Shown piece after piece: positions 1-6,296 of a stretch of 21,716 nt of DNA. The notes beneath the pieces were generated by a model. It ran no database searches. It was not told where the DNA came from and was given only the letters and a program-made list of their open reading frames with translations. Position 1 is the stretch's first letter. The number at the start of each line of letters is the position of its first letter. A program made the position numbers and the translations under genes. Location of the stretch: NCBI GenBank assembly GCA_018382125.1, contig JAGZQO010000032.1, positions 1-21,716 of the forward strand, written 5' to 3'. The stretch is from Collinsella sp. (GTDB taxonomy: Bacteria > Actinomycetota > Coriobacteriia > Coriobacteriales > Coriobacteriaceae).

Positions 1-583
1 CGCCCTCGCCGGTAACGGGGGAGTCCAACGCCAGGGCTAAGTCGAGTGTTGCCTGCGGACGGGCGACGACATCGATGGCGGCGATGGCCGTGGCGGCATC
101 GATACCGCTCACGCGAACCGTGACGGCGGCGCGCTGGTATGCGGGCACATCGATGACAACGCGATTGGTGGCGTGGTCGGCCAGGTAGGCGTAGGCGGCC
201 TCGCCCATGCCGGTCTCGAAGGCCTCGGCGGGGGAGAGCTCCTCCTCGAGCTTGATGGCGCCGGCCTGGTAGACGGAGGTGGCGGGCACGTCGAGCTCAG
301 TCTCGGGCGTGATGCGGGCGCGATCGGCGGCATCACCGGGAGCGGAGGCGCGGCGCTCGGGGAAGCGCTCGGCCATGGCGTCCATGGCGGCGTCGAACGC
401 GTCTGCCACGCCAGCAAACTGCTCGTCCAAGCCCTCAACCTTAACGGTCTCGGCGGGAGCGGCAGCAAGCTCGTCAGAGAGCTCGAGCTTGGTCTGATTC
501 ATCTTCAGCCAACCCCAAGTGGCGGCCGGCATAGCGTTGACCTGCTCAAGGGTGGTAGCAGCGGTGATCGTGGTCTGATTCAT
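1..583 (-). CDS. sufD: SufD, Fe-S cluster assembly scaffold subunit (3' end outside window)
   Basis: Reading the minus strand from the ATG at 583-581 gives 194 uninterrupted codons to the left edge; the C-terminal half is missing. The start overlaps the sufB stop by one base (TAATG), and an AAGGAG lies 10 bases upstream inside sufB, so translational coupling is likely. The N-terminus carries the TWGWLKMN stretch typical of SufD openings, followed by an acidic, alanine-rich linker and the start of the beta-helix region. SufD forms the SufBC2D scaffold in the cytoplasm on which Fe-S clusters are assembled. The assignment rests on gene order (sufC-sufB-sufD) and this N-terminal motif. Conserved C-terminal SufD residues cannot be inspected here, and the sulfur-donor genes (sufS, sufU), if present, would lie beyond the window. 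Confidence 0.85.
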   Translation of the reverse strand, partial: MNQTTITAATTLEQVNAMPAATWGWLKMNQTKLELSDELAAAPAETVKVEGLDEQFAGVADAFDAAMDAMAERFPERRASAPGDAADRARITPETELDVPATSVYQAGAIKLEEELSPAEAFETGMGEAAYAYLADHATNRVVIDVPAYQRAAVTVRVSGIDAATAIAAIDVVARPQATLDLALALDSPVTGEG

Positions 584-1995
584 TATCCGATCGCTCCTTC
601 CATCTCGAGCTTGATCAGGTTGTTCATCTCGACGGCGTACTCCAGCGGCAGCTCCTTGGAGACCGGGTTGGCAAAGCCGTTGACGATCATGGTGCGGGCC
701 TCTTCCTCCGAGATGCCGCGGCTCATGAGGTAGAACACCTTGTCGTCGCCAATGCGGCCGATGGTGGCCTCGTGGCCGATGTCGACGTTCTTGGCGCGGA
801 TGTCCATGGCAGGGATGGTGTCGGAGCGGCTCTGGTCGTCGAGCATCAGCGACTGGCAGCTCACGGTTGCCTTGGAACCCTCGGCCTTGGGCGTGGCCAC
901 GATGGAGCTGCGGAAGGTCTGGATGCCGCCGCTCTTGGAGATGCCCTTGGTCTCGACGGTTGCAGAGGTATCGGGCGCATTGAGCACGACCTTGCAGCCG
1001 GTGTCGAGGTTCTGGCCGGCGCCGGCAAAGGTGATGCCGGTAAAGCTGGAGCGGGCGCGGCGGCCGTTGAGCACGCTCATGGGGTAGAGGTAGCCCACGT
1101 GGCTGCCGAAGGAGCCGCTGATCCACTCGATGTCGCCGTCTTCGTCCACGCGCGCACGCTTGGTGTTGAGGTTGTACATGTTCTTGGACCAGTTCTCGAT
1201 AGTCGAGTAGCGCAGGTGCGCGCGCTTGCCCACAAAGAGCTCGACGGCGCCGGCGTGGAGGTTGGCCACGTTGTACTTGGGCGCGGAGCAGCCCTCGATA
1301 AAGTGCAGGTCGGCGTCGTCCTCGACGATGATGAGCGTGTGCTCAAACTGGCCGGCGCCCTTGGCGTTGAGGCGGAAGTAGCTCTGCAGCGGGAAGTCGA
1401 GCTTGGTGCCCTTAGGCACGTAGACAAACGAGCCGCCCGACCACACGGCGCCGTGCAGGGCCGCAAACTTGTGGTCGGTGGGCGGGATGAGCGTCATAAA
1501 CTTCTCGTGGATGAGCGGCTCCCACTGCGGGTCGTGCAGGGCCTCCTCGATACCGGAGTAGACGATGCCCATCTTGGACGCGGTGTCCTGCATGTTGTGG
1601 TAGACCAGCTCGGAGTCGTACTGCGCGCCGACGCCCGCCAGGTAGCTGCGCTCGGCCTCGGGGATGCCCAGGCGTTCAAAGGTGTTCTTGATGTCGTCGG
1701 GCACCGACTCCCAGTCGTGCTTTTGGTCGGTGTTGGGCTTGACGTAGGTGACGATGTTGTCCATGTCCAGGCCCTCGATGGAGGGTCCCCACGTCGGATC
1801 CGGGAAGCGATTGAAGATCTCGAGGGACTTTAAGCGCAGGTCGAGCATCCACTGCGGCTCGTCCTTCTTGGCGCTGATCTCGCGCACGATGTCGGGCGTG
1901 ATGCCGGCGTCGAGGCGCTCGAATCCCTCCTCGCCATAGGTGAAGTCGTAGAGGCTGCGATCGATGTCCGCGACCTCGGTGCGGTTCTTGGTCAT
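583..1995 (-). CDS. sufB: SufB, Fe-S cluster scaffold protein
   Basis: A 470-residue protein, the usual length for SufB. Its C-terminal part is highly characteristic: SCQSLML (Cys about residue 380), then IGHEATIGRIGDDKVFYLMS (Glu about residue 409) and RGISEEEA. These correspond in position to the Cys and Glu implicated in cluster building in SufB proteins; this is family knowledge, not shown here. A second conserved segment, EGCSAPKYNVANLHAGAVEL, sits mid-protein. SufB is the scaffold partner of SufD and of the SufC ATPase. The start at 1995 is preceded by AAAGGGGCG, which overlaps the sufC stop codon; only 12 bases separate the two genes, so they form one operon. No frameshift or missing motif is seen. 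Confidence 0.96.
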   Translation of the reverse strand: MTKNRTEVADIDRSLYDFTYGEEGFERLDAGITPDIVREISAKKDEPQWMLDLRLKSLEIFNRFPDPTWGPSIEGLDMDNIVTYVKPNTDQKHDWESVPDDIKNTFERLGIPEAERSYLAGVGAQYDSELVYHNMQDTASKMGIVYSGIEEALHDPQWEPLIHEKFMTLIPPTDHKFAALHGAVWSGGSFVYVPKGTKLDFPLQSYFRLNAKGAGQFEHTLIIVEDDADLHFIEGCSAPKYNVANLHAGAVELFVGKRAHLRYSTIENWSKNMYNLNTKRARVDEDGDIEWISGSFGSHVGYLYPMSVLNGRRARSSFTGITFAGAGQNLDTGCKVVLNAPDTSATVETKGISKSGGIQTFRSSIVATPKAEGSKATVSCQSLMLDDQSRSDTIPAMDIRAKNVDIGHEATIGRIGDDKVFYLMSRGISEEEARTMIVNGFANPVSKELPLEYAVEMNNLIKLEMEGAIG

Positions 1996-2007
1996 TGCGT
2001 CGCCCCT

Positions 2008-2808
2008 TTACGCCTGCTGCTCGGCAGCGGCGGCCTCGGCCTGGGCGCGCTGCTCGGCGGCCTCACGCTCGAAGGTCTCAAAGCCGTTCTTGTCGATCCA
2101 GGGGATGAGCGAGGCATCGTCCTCGCGCACGATGTGGCCCTTGACCATAACGTGGACGCGGTCGACATCCAGGTGCTCCAGGATGCGCGTGTTGTGCGTG
2201 ATGATGAGCATGGAGCCGTCGCAGCTCTTGCGGTAGGCGTCCATGCCGTGGCTGACGGTAGAAAGCGCGTCGACGTCCAGTCCCGAGTCGGTCTCGTCCA
2301 GAATGGCGAGCTTGGGCTGCAGCAGCAAGAGCTGGAGCATCTCGACCTTCTTCTTCTCGCCGCCCGAGAAGCCCACGCCCAGCTCGCGGTTGAGGTAGGC
2401 GGTGTCCATGTTGAGCTCGGCTGCGAGCTCCTTGACGCGACGGCGGAACTCCTTGCCCTTCATCTCCAGACCGGGGCGGCCGGCGATGCTGGCGCGCAGG
2501 AAGCTCGACAGCGGCACGCCCGGAATCTCGACCGGGGCTTGGAAGCTCAGGAACAGGCCGGCGCGCGAGCGCTTGTCGGTGGTGAGCTCGGTGATGTCCT
2601 GGCCGTCAAAGACGATGCGGCCGTCGTTGACGGTGTAGACGGGGTCGCCCATGACCAGGTGGCCGAGGGTGGACTTGCCGGCGCCGTTGGGACCCATCAA
2701 CACGTGGGTCTCGCCGGCGGCGACGTTGAGGTTGACGTTGTGGAGGATGGTCTTCTCGTCCACGGAGGCGGTCAGACCTTCGATGGAAAGCAGCGGATTT
2801 GCGCTCAT
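2008..2808 (-). CDS. sufC: SufC, ABC-type ATPase of the SUF scaffold
   Basis: A 266-residue ABC ATPase when started at the ATG at 2808-2806, which has GAGAGGGA six to seven bases upstream; an ATG ten codons further upstream (2838) has no good ribosome site. Motifs are complete: Walker A GPNGAGKST (residues 39-47), Q-loop Gln about 90 in LSFQAPVEIPGV, signature GFSGGEKKK (about 146-154), Walker B LAILDETDS (about 167-175, catalytic Glu 172) and switch His about 205 in IITH. The LSFQAPVEIPGV and DETDSGLD segments mark SufC rather than a transporter ATPase. It is the first gene of the sufCBD operon and energises the SufBC2D complex in the cytoplasm. Confidence 0.96.
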   Translation of the reverse strand: MSANPLLSIEGLTASVDEKTILHNVNLNVAAGETHVLMGPNGAGKSTLGHLVMGDPVYTVNDGRIVFDGQDITELTTDKRSRAGLFLSFQAPVEIPGVPLSSFLRASIAGRPGLEMKGKEFRRRVKELAAELNMDTAYLNRELGVGFSGGEKKKVEMLQLLLLQPKLAILDETDSGLDVDALSTVSHGMDAYRKSCDGSMLIITHNTRILEHLDVDRVHVMVKGHIVREDDASLIPWIDKNGFETFEREAAEQRAQAEAAAAEQQA

Positions 2809-2827
2809 GCTGTCCCTCTCTGTATAT

Positions 2828-2847
2828 GGTGTACTCATAGGTGTACT
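2828..2847. repeat. Two direct copies of GGTGTACT upstream of sufC
   Basis: GGTGTACT occurs at 2828-2835 and again at 2840-2847, exactly 12 bases apart, between the presumed suf promoter and the sufC start. They would lie in the 5' leader of the suf transcript. An activator or repressor half-site pair is possible, but two 8-mers are weak evidence alone. Confidence 0.35.
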
Positions 2848-2869
2848 AAACCCTAGGAATCTTCTCGGA

Positions 2870-2916
2870 ATAAAGTTACTATGGGTTCGGCGTTAGTCAA
2901 GGGAAAACCCGACTAA
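2870..2916 (-). promoter_or_regulatory. Probable suf promoter overlapping a TTAGTC/GACTAA inverted repeat
   Basis: An inverted repeat TTAGTC (2893-2898) / GACTAA (2911-2916) has inner GGG and CCC arms around AAAA. On the minus strand the distal arm contains TTGACT (2900-2895), a good -35 candidate pointing at sufC; the -10 about 16-17 bases downstream (TAACTT region) is poor. Overlap of a dyad with the -35 would suit repression, for example by the adjacent Rrf2 regulator. The dyad is seen; the promoter and its regulation are inferred. Confidence 0.4.
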
Positions 2917-2937
2917 TCCACTCGACTTTTCAAATTC

Positions 2938-2968
2938 TGGGACAAAATAACCTGTTGTGTTTGTCCCA
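2938..2968. promoter_or_regulatory. 31-bp dyad operator, copy 1
   Basis: Perfect 9-base arms TGGGACAAA (2938-2946) and TTTGTCCCA (2960-2968) flank a 13-base centre containing AACCTG. The layout matches a second site at 2982, centre-to-centre 44 bp, about four helical turns. It lies just upstream of the Rrf2-type gene and is the likely upstream binding site for that regulator (inference). Confidence 0.6.
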
Positions 2969-2981
2969 CTTACTTTAAATT

Positions 2982-3012
2982 TGGGACAAACAAACCTGGT
3001 TATGTTGTCCCA
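2982..3012. promoter_or_regulatory. 31-bp dyad operator, copy 2
   Basis: TGGGACAAA (2982-2990) and GTTGTCCCA (3004-3012) are spaced as in copy 1. Here the centre is also symmetric: AACC-T-GGTT about base 2997, so about 12 of 15 half-site bases are palindromic. It ends 20 bases before the start codon of the Rrf2 gene and would cover its promoter core and transcription start, as expected for autorepression. A possible -10 (TATGTT, 3001-3006) lies inside it. Confidence 0.6.
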
Positions 3013-3032
3013 GATGCGATGGGAGGGTAGGT

Positions 3033-3464
3033 ATGCTCATTTCTTCCAAGGGCCGCTATGCCCTCCGGTTAATGATCTATATCGCGGCGCTGGGCGACGC
3101 CGAGGGCAAGATTGCCTTGCGCGAGGTTGCCGACCGCGAGCATATCTCGCAAAAGTATCTGGAGCAGCTGGTTCGTCCGCTTATGAAGGCGGGCCTGCTT
3201 AAGAGCGTGCGCGGCAAGGGCGGCGGCTACATGATGGCCAAGGACCCGGCCGAGGTGCGTGCCGGCGACATCCTGCGTGCCGTCGAGGGCAGCACGGCTC
3301 CGGTGGCGTGCGATGGCATCGACAACAGCTGCACCCGTAGCGATTTGTGCTCGACCGTCAAGTTCTGGCGCGGTCTGGATGACGTGATCGAAAAGTACGT
3401 CGACGGCGTGACGTTGGCCGACCTGGCCGCCGTCCCCGAGATCAACTTTGACATCAAGCTGTAG
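3033..3464 (+). CDS. Rrf2/IscR-family transcriptional regulator, putative Fe-S sensor
   Basis: A 143-residue Rrf2-family protein with the classic N-terminal winged helix-turn-helix: SSKGRYALRLMIYIA, then REVADREHISQKYLEQL and the wing RGKGGGYMMA. Three cysteines (about 93, 100, 106; spacing C-x6-C-x5-C, CDGIDNSCTRSDLC) stand where IscR holds its [2Fe-2S] cluster, so it probably senses Fe-S status. IscR itself has C-x5-C-x5-C, so the spacing differs by one residue. GGGAGGG lies six bases upstream of the ATG. It is divergent from sufCBD, and its promoter region contains two 31-bp dyads, consistent with control of suf and of itself. It could equally be called a SUF regulator; the exact effector is not provable from sequence. 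Confidence 0.92.
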   Translation: MLISSKGRYALRLMIYIAALGDAEGKIALREVADREHISQKYLEQLVRPLMKAGLLKSVRGKGGGYMMAKDPAEVRAGDILRAVEGSTAPVACDGIDNSCTRSDLCSTVKFWRGLDDVIEKYVDGVTLADLAAVPEINFDIKL

Positions 3465-3472
3465 GGGTGCAA

Positions 3473-3760
3473 ATGGCATCTCTCGACAAGGTGTACAAGC
3501 AAATCGAAGTTTTTGCTCGGGAATGTGACGCCGAGAAGGTCGTGTTGTTTGGTTCTCGTGCTCGAGGCGACAACTTGCCCAAGAGCGATATTGACATCGC
3601 CGTAGCAGGTTGCCGGGATTTCGGCCGTTTCTCATATTTGATCGAGGAACATCTTGATACTCTTTTAGATGTAGATGTCGTCAATCTCGACGAGTCCCTA
3701 TCGCAGCAATTGCTCGATGAGATTGCCAGGGATGGTGTGATTCTGTATGAAAAAATATGA
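3473..3760 (+). CDS. MNT-domain nucleotidyltransferase, putative MntA-type antitoxin
   Basis: A 95-residue minimal nucleotidyltransferase. The catalytic motif is intact: Gly27-Ser28, ten residues, then Asp39-x-Asp41 (GSRARGDNLPKSDIDIAV, the GSx10DxD pattern), with a third acidic residue at Asp68 in LDVDVV. Family knowledge: MntA-type proteins AMPylate a partner HEPN toxin on tyrosine and silence it. The ATG at 3473 is chosen because AGGGG lies five bases upstream; a GTG two codons earlier overlaps that site. The gene starts eight bases after the Rrf2 stop, suggesting co-transcription, and its 3' end overlaps the next gene by 14 bases. Codon use is more AT-rich than in the suf genes, hinting at acquisition. 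Confidence 0.85.
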   Translation: MASLDKVYKQIEVFARECDAEKVVLFGSRARGDNLPKSDIDIAVAGCRDFGRFSYLIEEHLDTLLDVDVVNLDESLSQQLLDEIARDGVILYEKI

Positions 3761-4166
3761 GAACTTTGTTAGCGCCTTGGCGAATCTTGAGGATGCGCCC
3801 AATCAGGATCTCAACAATGATTTTGTTCAGAGTGGATTGATTAATAAGTTCAATCTTCAATTTGAACTGAGCTGGAAGCTCCTTAAGCGTCTGCTCGAGT
3901 ATGAGGGCGCCACGCTTGCCGCGTCGGGGTCTCCTCGTGCCATCTTGAAGGAGTCGTACCGATTCTACGACTTTATTGATGAGGCGGCCTGGCTAGACAT
4001 GCTCAGAGACCGCAATACGAACGTCCATATCTACGACAACAAGCTCGCTCAAGATTTGATTCAGCGCATCTTGAACGTCTATATCCCCGCTTTCTGTCAG
4101 TTGAGGGACGGGCTGATGGAGCGATACGGCGAGCTTCTGATGGCGCCCGACGACCAGTTTGTTTAA
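3747..4166 (+). CDS. HEPN-domain protein, putative HepT-type toxin (HI0074-like)
   Basis: A 139-residue helical protein of the kind annotated as nucleotidyltransferase substrate-binding protein (HI0074 family), which belongs to the HEPN fold. It carries Arg89-x4-His94-x-Tyr96 (RNTNVHIY). R-x4-6-H is the HEPN RNase motif, and the Tyr two residues after His is the position AMPylated in characterised HepT/MntA pairs. Conserved FELSWKLLKRLLEYEG and SPRAILKESYRF segments agree with the HI0074 group. It overlaps the MNT gene by 14 bases (ATGAAAAAATATGA), a typical coupled toxin-antitoxin arrangement. The toxin role is inferred; some HI0074/HI0073 pairs have no proven toxicity. Confidence 0.83.
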   Translation: MKKYENFVSALANLEDAPNQDLNNDFVQSGLINKFNLQFELSWKLLKRLLEYEGATLAASGSPRAILKESYRFYDFIDEAAWLDMLRDRNTNVHIYDNKLAQDLIQRILNVYIPAFCQLRDGLMERYGELLMAPDDQFV

Positions 4167-4208
4167 TTCCTTAAGATTTCGCGGAGGGTTGTTGCCGTTT
4201 ACCGAGGG

Positions 4209-4241
4209 GTTGTTGTGTAACAACGGGCGAGCTGCAATACT
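4209..4241 (+). promoter_or_regulatory. Inverted repeat and weak promoter before the sortase-anchored protein
   Basis: GTTGTT (4209-4214) and AACAAC (4219-4224) form a small dyad around GTGT. It overlaps a possible -35 TTGTGT (4213-4218), with AATACT (4236-4241) 17 bases downstream as -10. The match is modest. A related decamer, GTTGTGCAAC, occurs at 6162-6171, in front of the next gene. Confidence 0.35.
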
Positions 4242-4294
4242 TACTTTTATCTTTGCAAACTGAACTTTAACTACACCAATGCAGGGAGGATCTT

Positions 4295-6094
4295 ATGCAG
4301 CCCAAGCATTCTGCTATTGTCGCGGGCCTGACGCTGGCGCTTTCGTTTGGCGCCGTTTCCGCGCCGGCACCCGCCGCTGCTGAGGAGCCCACGCCGGGCG
4401 TTGCCTCGGATGCCACCGATATCGATAAGGGCCTTTACACCCAACAGTCCTTCTCGGGCGTGTTGAGGTCGGTTCAGGGTGTCTCGTTTGTCAACGTGAC
4501 TCCCGAGATGAAGTACTTCACCAAATATGAGAGCCATGGCAACTATAACCAGGGCTTTTCGTATGGTGACGGCTACAACGCGCTGGGCTATTACCAGTTC
4601 GACCGTCGTTGGTCGCTCATTCCGTTTATGAAGCAGGTTTACAACTACGATTCTGCCAAGTACGGCATGCTCAAGGATGCGATTGATCGCGGCAGCGAGA
4701 TTTCCAACGCGAGCAATGCCATGTACGAGAACGGCCAGCTTACCGAGCTGGGCCGTATTGCACAGGAGGCCTTCCAGGGTGCTTATAACACCGATCCTGC
4801 TGAGTTTTCGGCTCTGCAGGATGCGTATGCGTACAACTCGTACTATGCGGTGACCGAGGCGTGGCTCAAGAGCGGCCTGGGTATTGATATTTCGGGCCGC
4901 GCCGATTGCGTCAAGGGCATGGTGTGGAGCATTACCAACATGTGCGGCACTGGTGGCTGCAGGGACTTTTTCCGCTGGGCGAATCTTTCCAACGATATGT
5001 CCGACCGCGAGTTTGTGACGGCGCTCTCCAATAGTGTGGTCAACAATGTCGCCACTAAGTTTTCGAGTCAGCCCCAGTATCATGAGGGCTGGAAGAATCG
5101 TTATAAGAATGAGCTGAAGGACTGCTTGGTTTTTATCGCCGAGGATGAGGCTGCCGCTGCGACGCCCGTGCAGCCCGAGCCTACGCCGGCGCCCTCGCCG
5201 ACACCTGATTCGAATGACGACTCGAGTGACGATGCCAACGATGATAGGATGGATGCGCCCTCGACCGATGCTGACGGTAATGGCTCTGCTGGTGGCACTA
5301 CCAACGACGGCTCTACCTCGAACGGCTCCGATTCGAACGGCTCTGCTGCGGGCGATTCGTCTTCAAGCTCTGCCGGCAATACGGGCAGCGACGCTTCTGG
5401 TTCGACCGACGCTGACACCTCTAACTCATCTACCGGCTCGAGTGATTCGTCCATTGACACTGGCTCTAACAACGGCTCTGGCTCTGACGCAACCCCTGAT
5501 TCCGATGCTTCCAAGGACGACTCGAATAAGGCGCCGGACGTTCCCGTTGCTTCGCCGGATAAGAAGCCCTCTTTCTCCGTGCAGCTTGGTTCTACGCTGG
5601 GCTCTTCGCTGATGGCTGGCGTCAATAATGGCTCGACTCAGAACAAGGACAACTCTGATCAGGTTTCCACGGAAAAGACCGAGGCCGCAAAGGGCGACTC
5701 CAAGGATGAGGCTTCCGAGAAGACCGTATCCGATAAGGGTTCTAGCTCGGAGGAGAAGGACGACAAGTCCACTCAGAAGAAGGACAAGATCAAAACCGAG
5801 GGCGAAAAGAAAAAGACCGAGGACGAAAAGAAACAGTCCGAAGACGACGACAAGAGCGGTGCTGACAACCAGAATCAGGAGCAAAATGACTCCAAAACGG
5901 TGACCACCACGACCACGACGACTACAGCTACCAAGTCCTCGGGCGGCAATATGCCCAAGACGGGCGATCTGATTGTGATGGCGAGCCTTGCCAGTGCAAG
6001 CTTGGCCACACTGGGCGCTACGTCTATCGTAAGTGGTAAGCATAAGCTCGATCAGCAGAAGAAAGCTTCTGGGGAGGACGGCTCGGAGGAGTAG
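4295..6094 (+). CDS. Secreted sortase-anchored (MPKTG) protein with N-terminal lysozyme-like region
   Basis: A 599-residue surface protein. Residues 1-29 are a signal peptide ending in APAAA. Residues about 45-285 form the only globular part, with the segment KYESHGNYNQGFSYGDGYNA and then LGYYQFDRR. The acidic residue in KYES (Glu79) and the following GYYQF recall the lysozyme/transglycosylase-type modules of phage-tail and VgrG-related proteins (tentative). Residues about 288-545 are a stalk, first Ser/Asp/Asn/Gly-rich, then Lys/Glu/Asp-rich, ending in a Thr run. Then come NMPKTGD (Thr-Gly at 556-557), a hydrophobic segment and a basic patch, the layout of a sortase substrate. Unusually, about 20 more polar, acidic residues follow. 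GGGAGGA lies five bases before the ATG, and a terminator follows the gene, so it is monocistronic. It could be an adhesin rather than a hydrolase. Confidence 0.85.
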   Translation: MQPKHSAIVAGLTLALSFGAVSAPAPAAAEEPTPGVASDATDIDKGLYTQQSFSGVLRSVQGVSFVNVTPEMKYFTKYESHGNYNQGFSYGDGYNALGYYQFDRRWSLIPFMKQVYNYDSAKYGMLKDAIDRGSEISNASNAMYENGQLTELGRIAQEAFQGAYNTDPAEFSALQDAYAYNSYYAVTEAWLKSGLGIDISGRADCVKGMVWSITNMCGTGGCRDFFRWANLSNDMSDREFVTALSNSVVNNVATKFSSQPQYHEGWKNRYKNELKDCLVFIAEDEAAAATPVQPEPTPAPSPTPDSNDDSSDDANDDRMDAPSTDADGNGSAGGTTNDGSTSNGSDSNGSAAGDSSSSSAGNTGSDASGSTDADTSNSSTGSSDSSIDTGSNNGSGSDATPDSDASKDDSNKAPDVPVASPDKKPSFSVQLGSTLGSSLMAGVNNGSTQNKDNSDQVSTEKTEAAKGDSKDEASEKTVSDKGSSSEEKDDKSTQKKDKIKTEGEKKKTEDEKKQSEDDDKSGADNQNQEQNDSKTVTTTTTTTTATKSSGGNMPKTGDLIVMASLASASLATLGATSIVSGKHKLDQQKKASGEDGSEE

Positions 6095-6126
6095 CCTCTT
6101 GGTTGCTAGATAACTAAAGAGTTGGG

Positions 6127-6165
6127 ACGGGGTCCGGTGCGAATGCGTCGGGCCCCGTTTTGTTG
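6127..6165 (+). terminator. Rho-independent terminator after the MPKTG protein
   Basis: ACGGGGTCCG (6127-6136) pairs with CGGGCCCCGT (6149-6158) through one G-T wobble, with a 12-base loop, followed by TTTTGTTGT. It sits 32 bases after the stop codon. Confidence 0.8.
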
Positions 6166-6296
6166 TGCAACGATTAGTTGTGCCCCCTCACACCTCTTGT
6201 TGCTACCGTTGCCCGATATGTTTGCGCGGCGTCATCGGTACATGCGATGCGGTCATTACAATTGGCATCGTGCTGCGATTTAGGGGGAACGTTTTG

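Noticed and set aside
772..1833. 353-codon plus-strand frame opposite sufB
   Set aside because: Composition is Val/Gly/Ala/Asp-repetitive with no motif, and it lies wholly antisense to a well-supported sufB.
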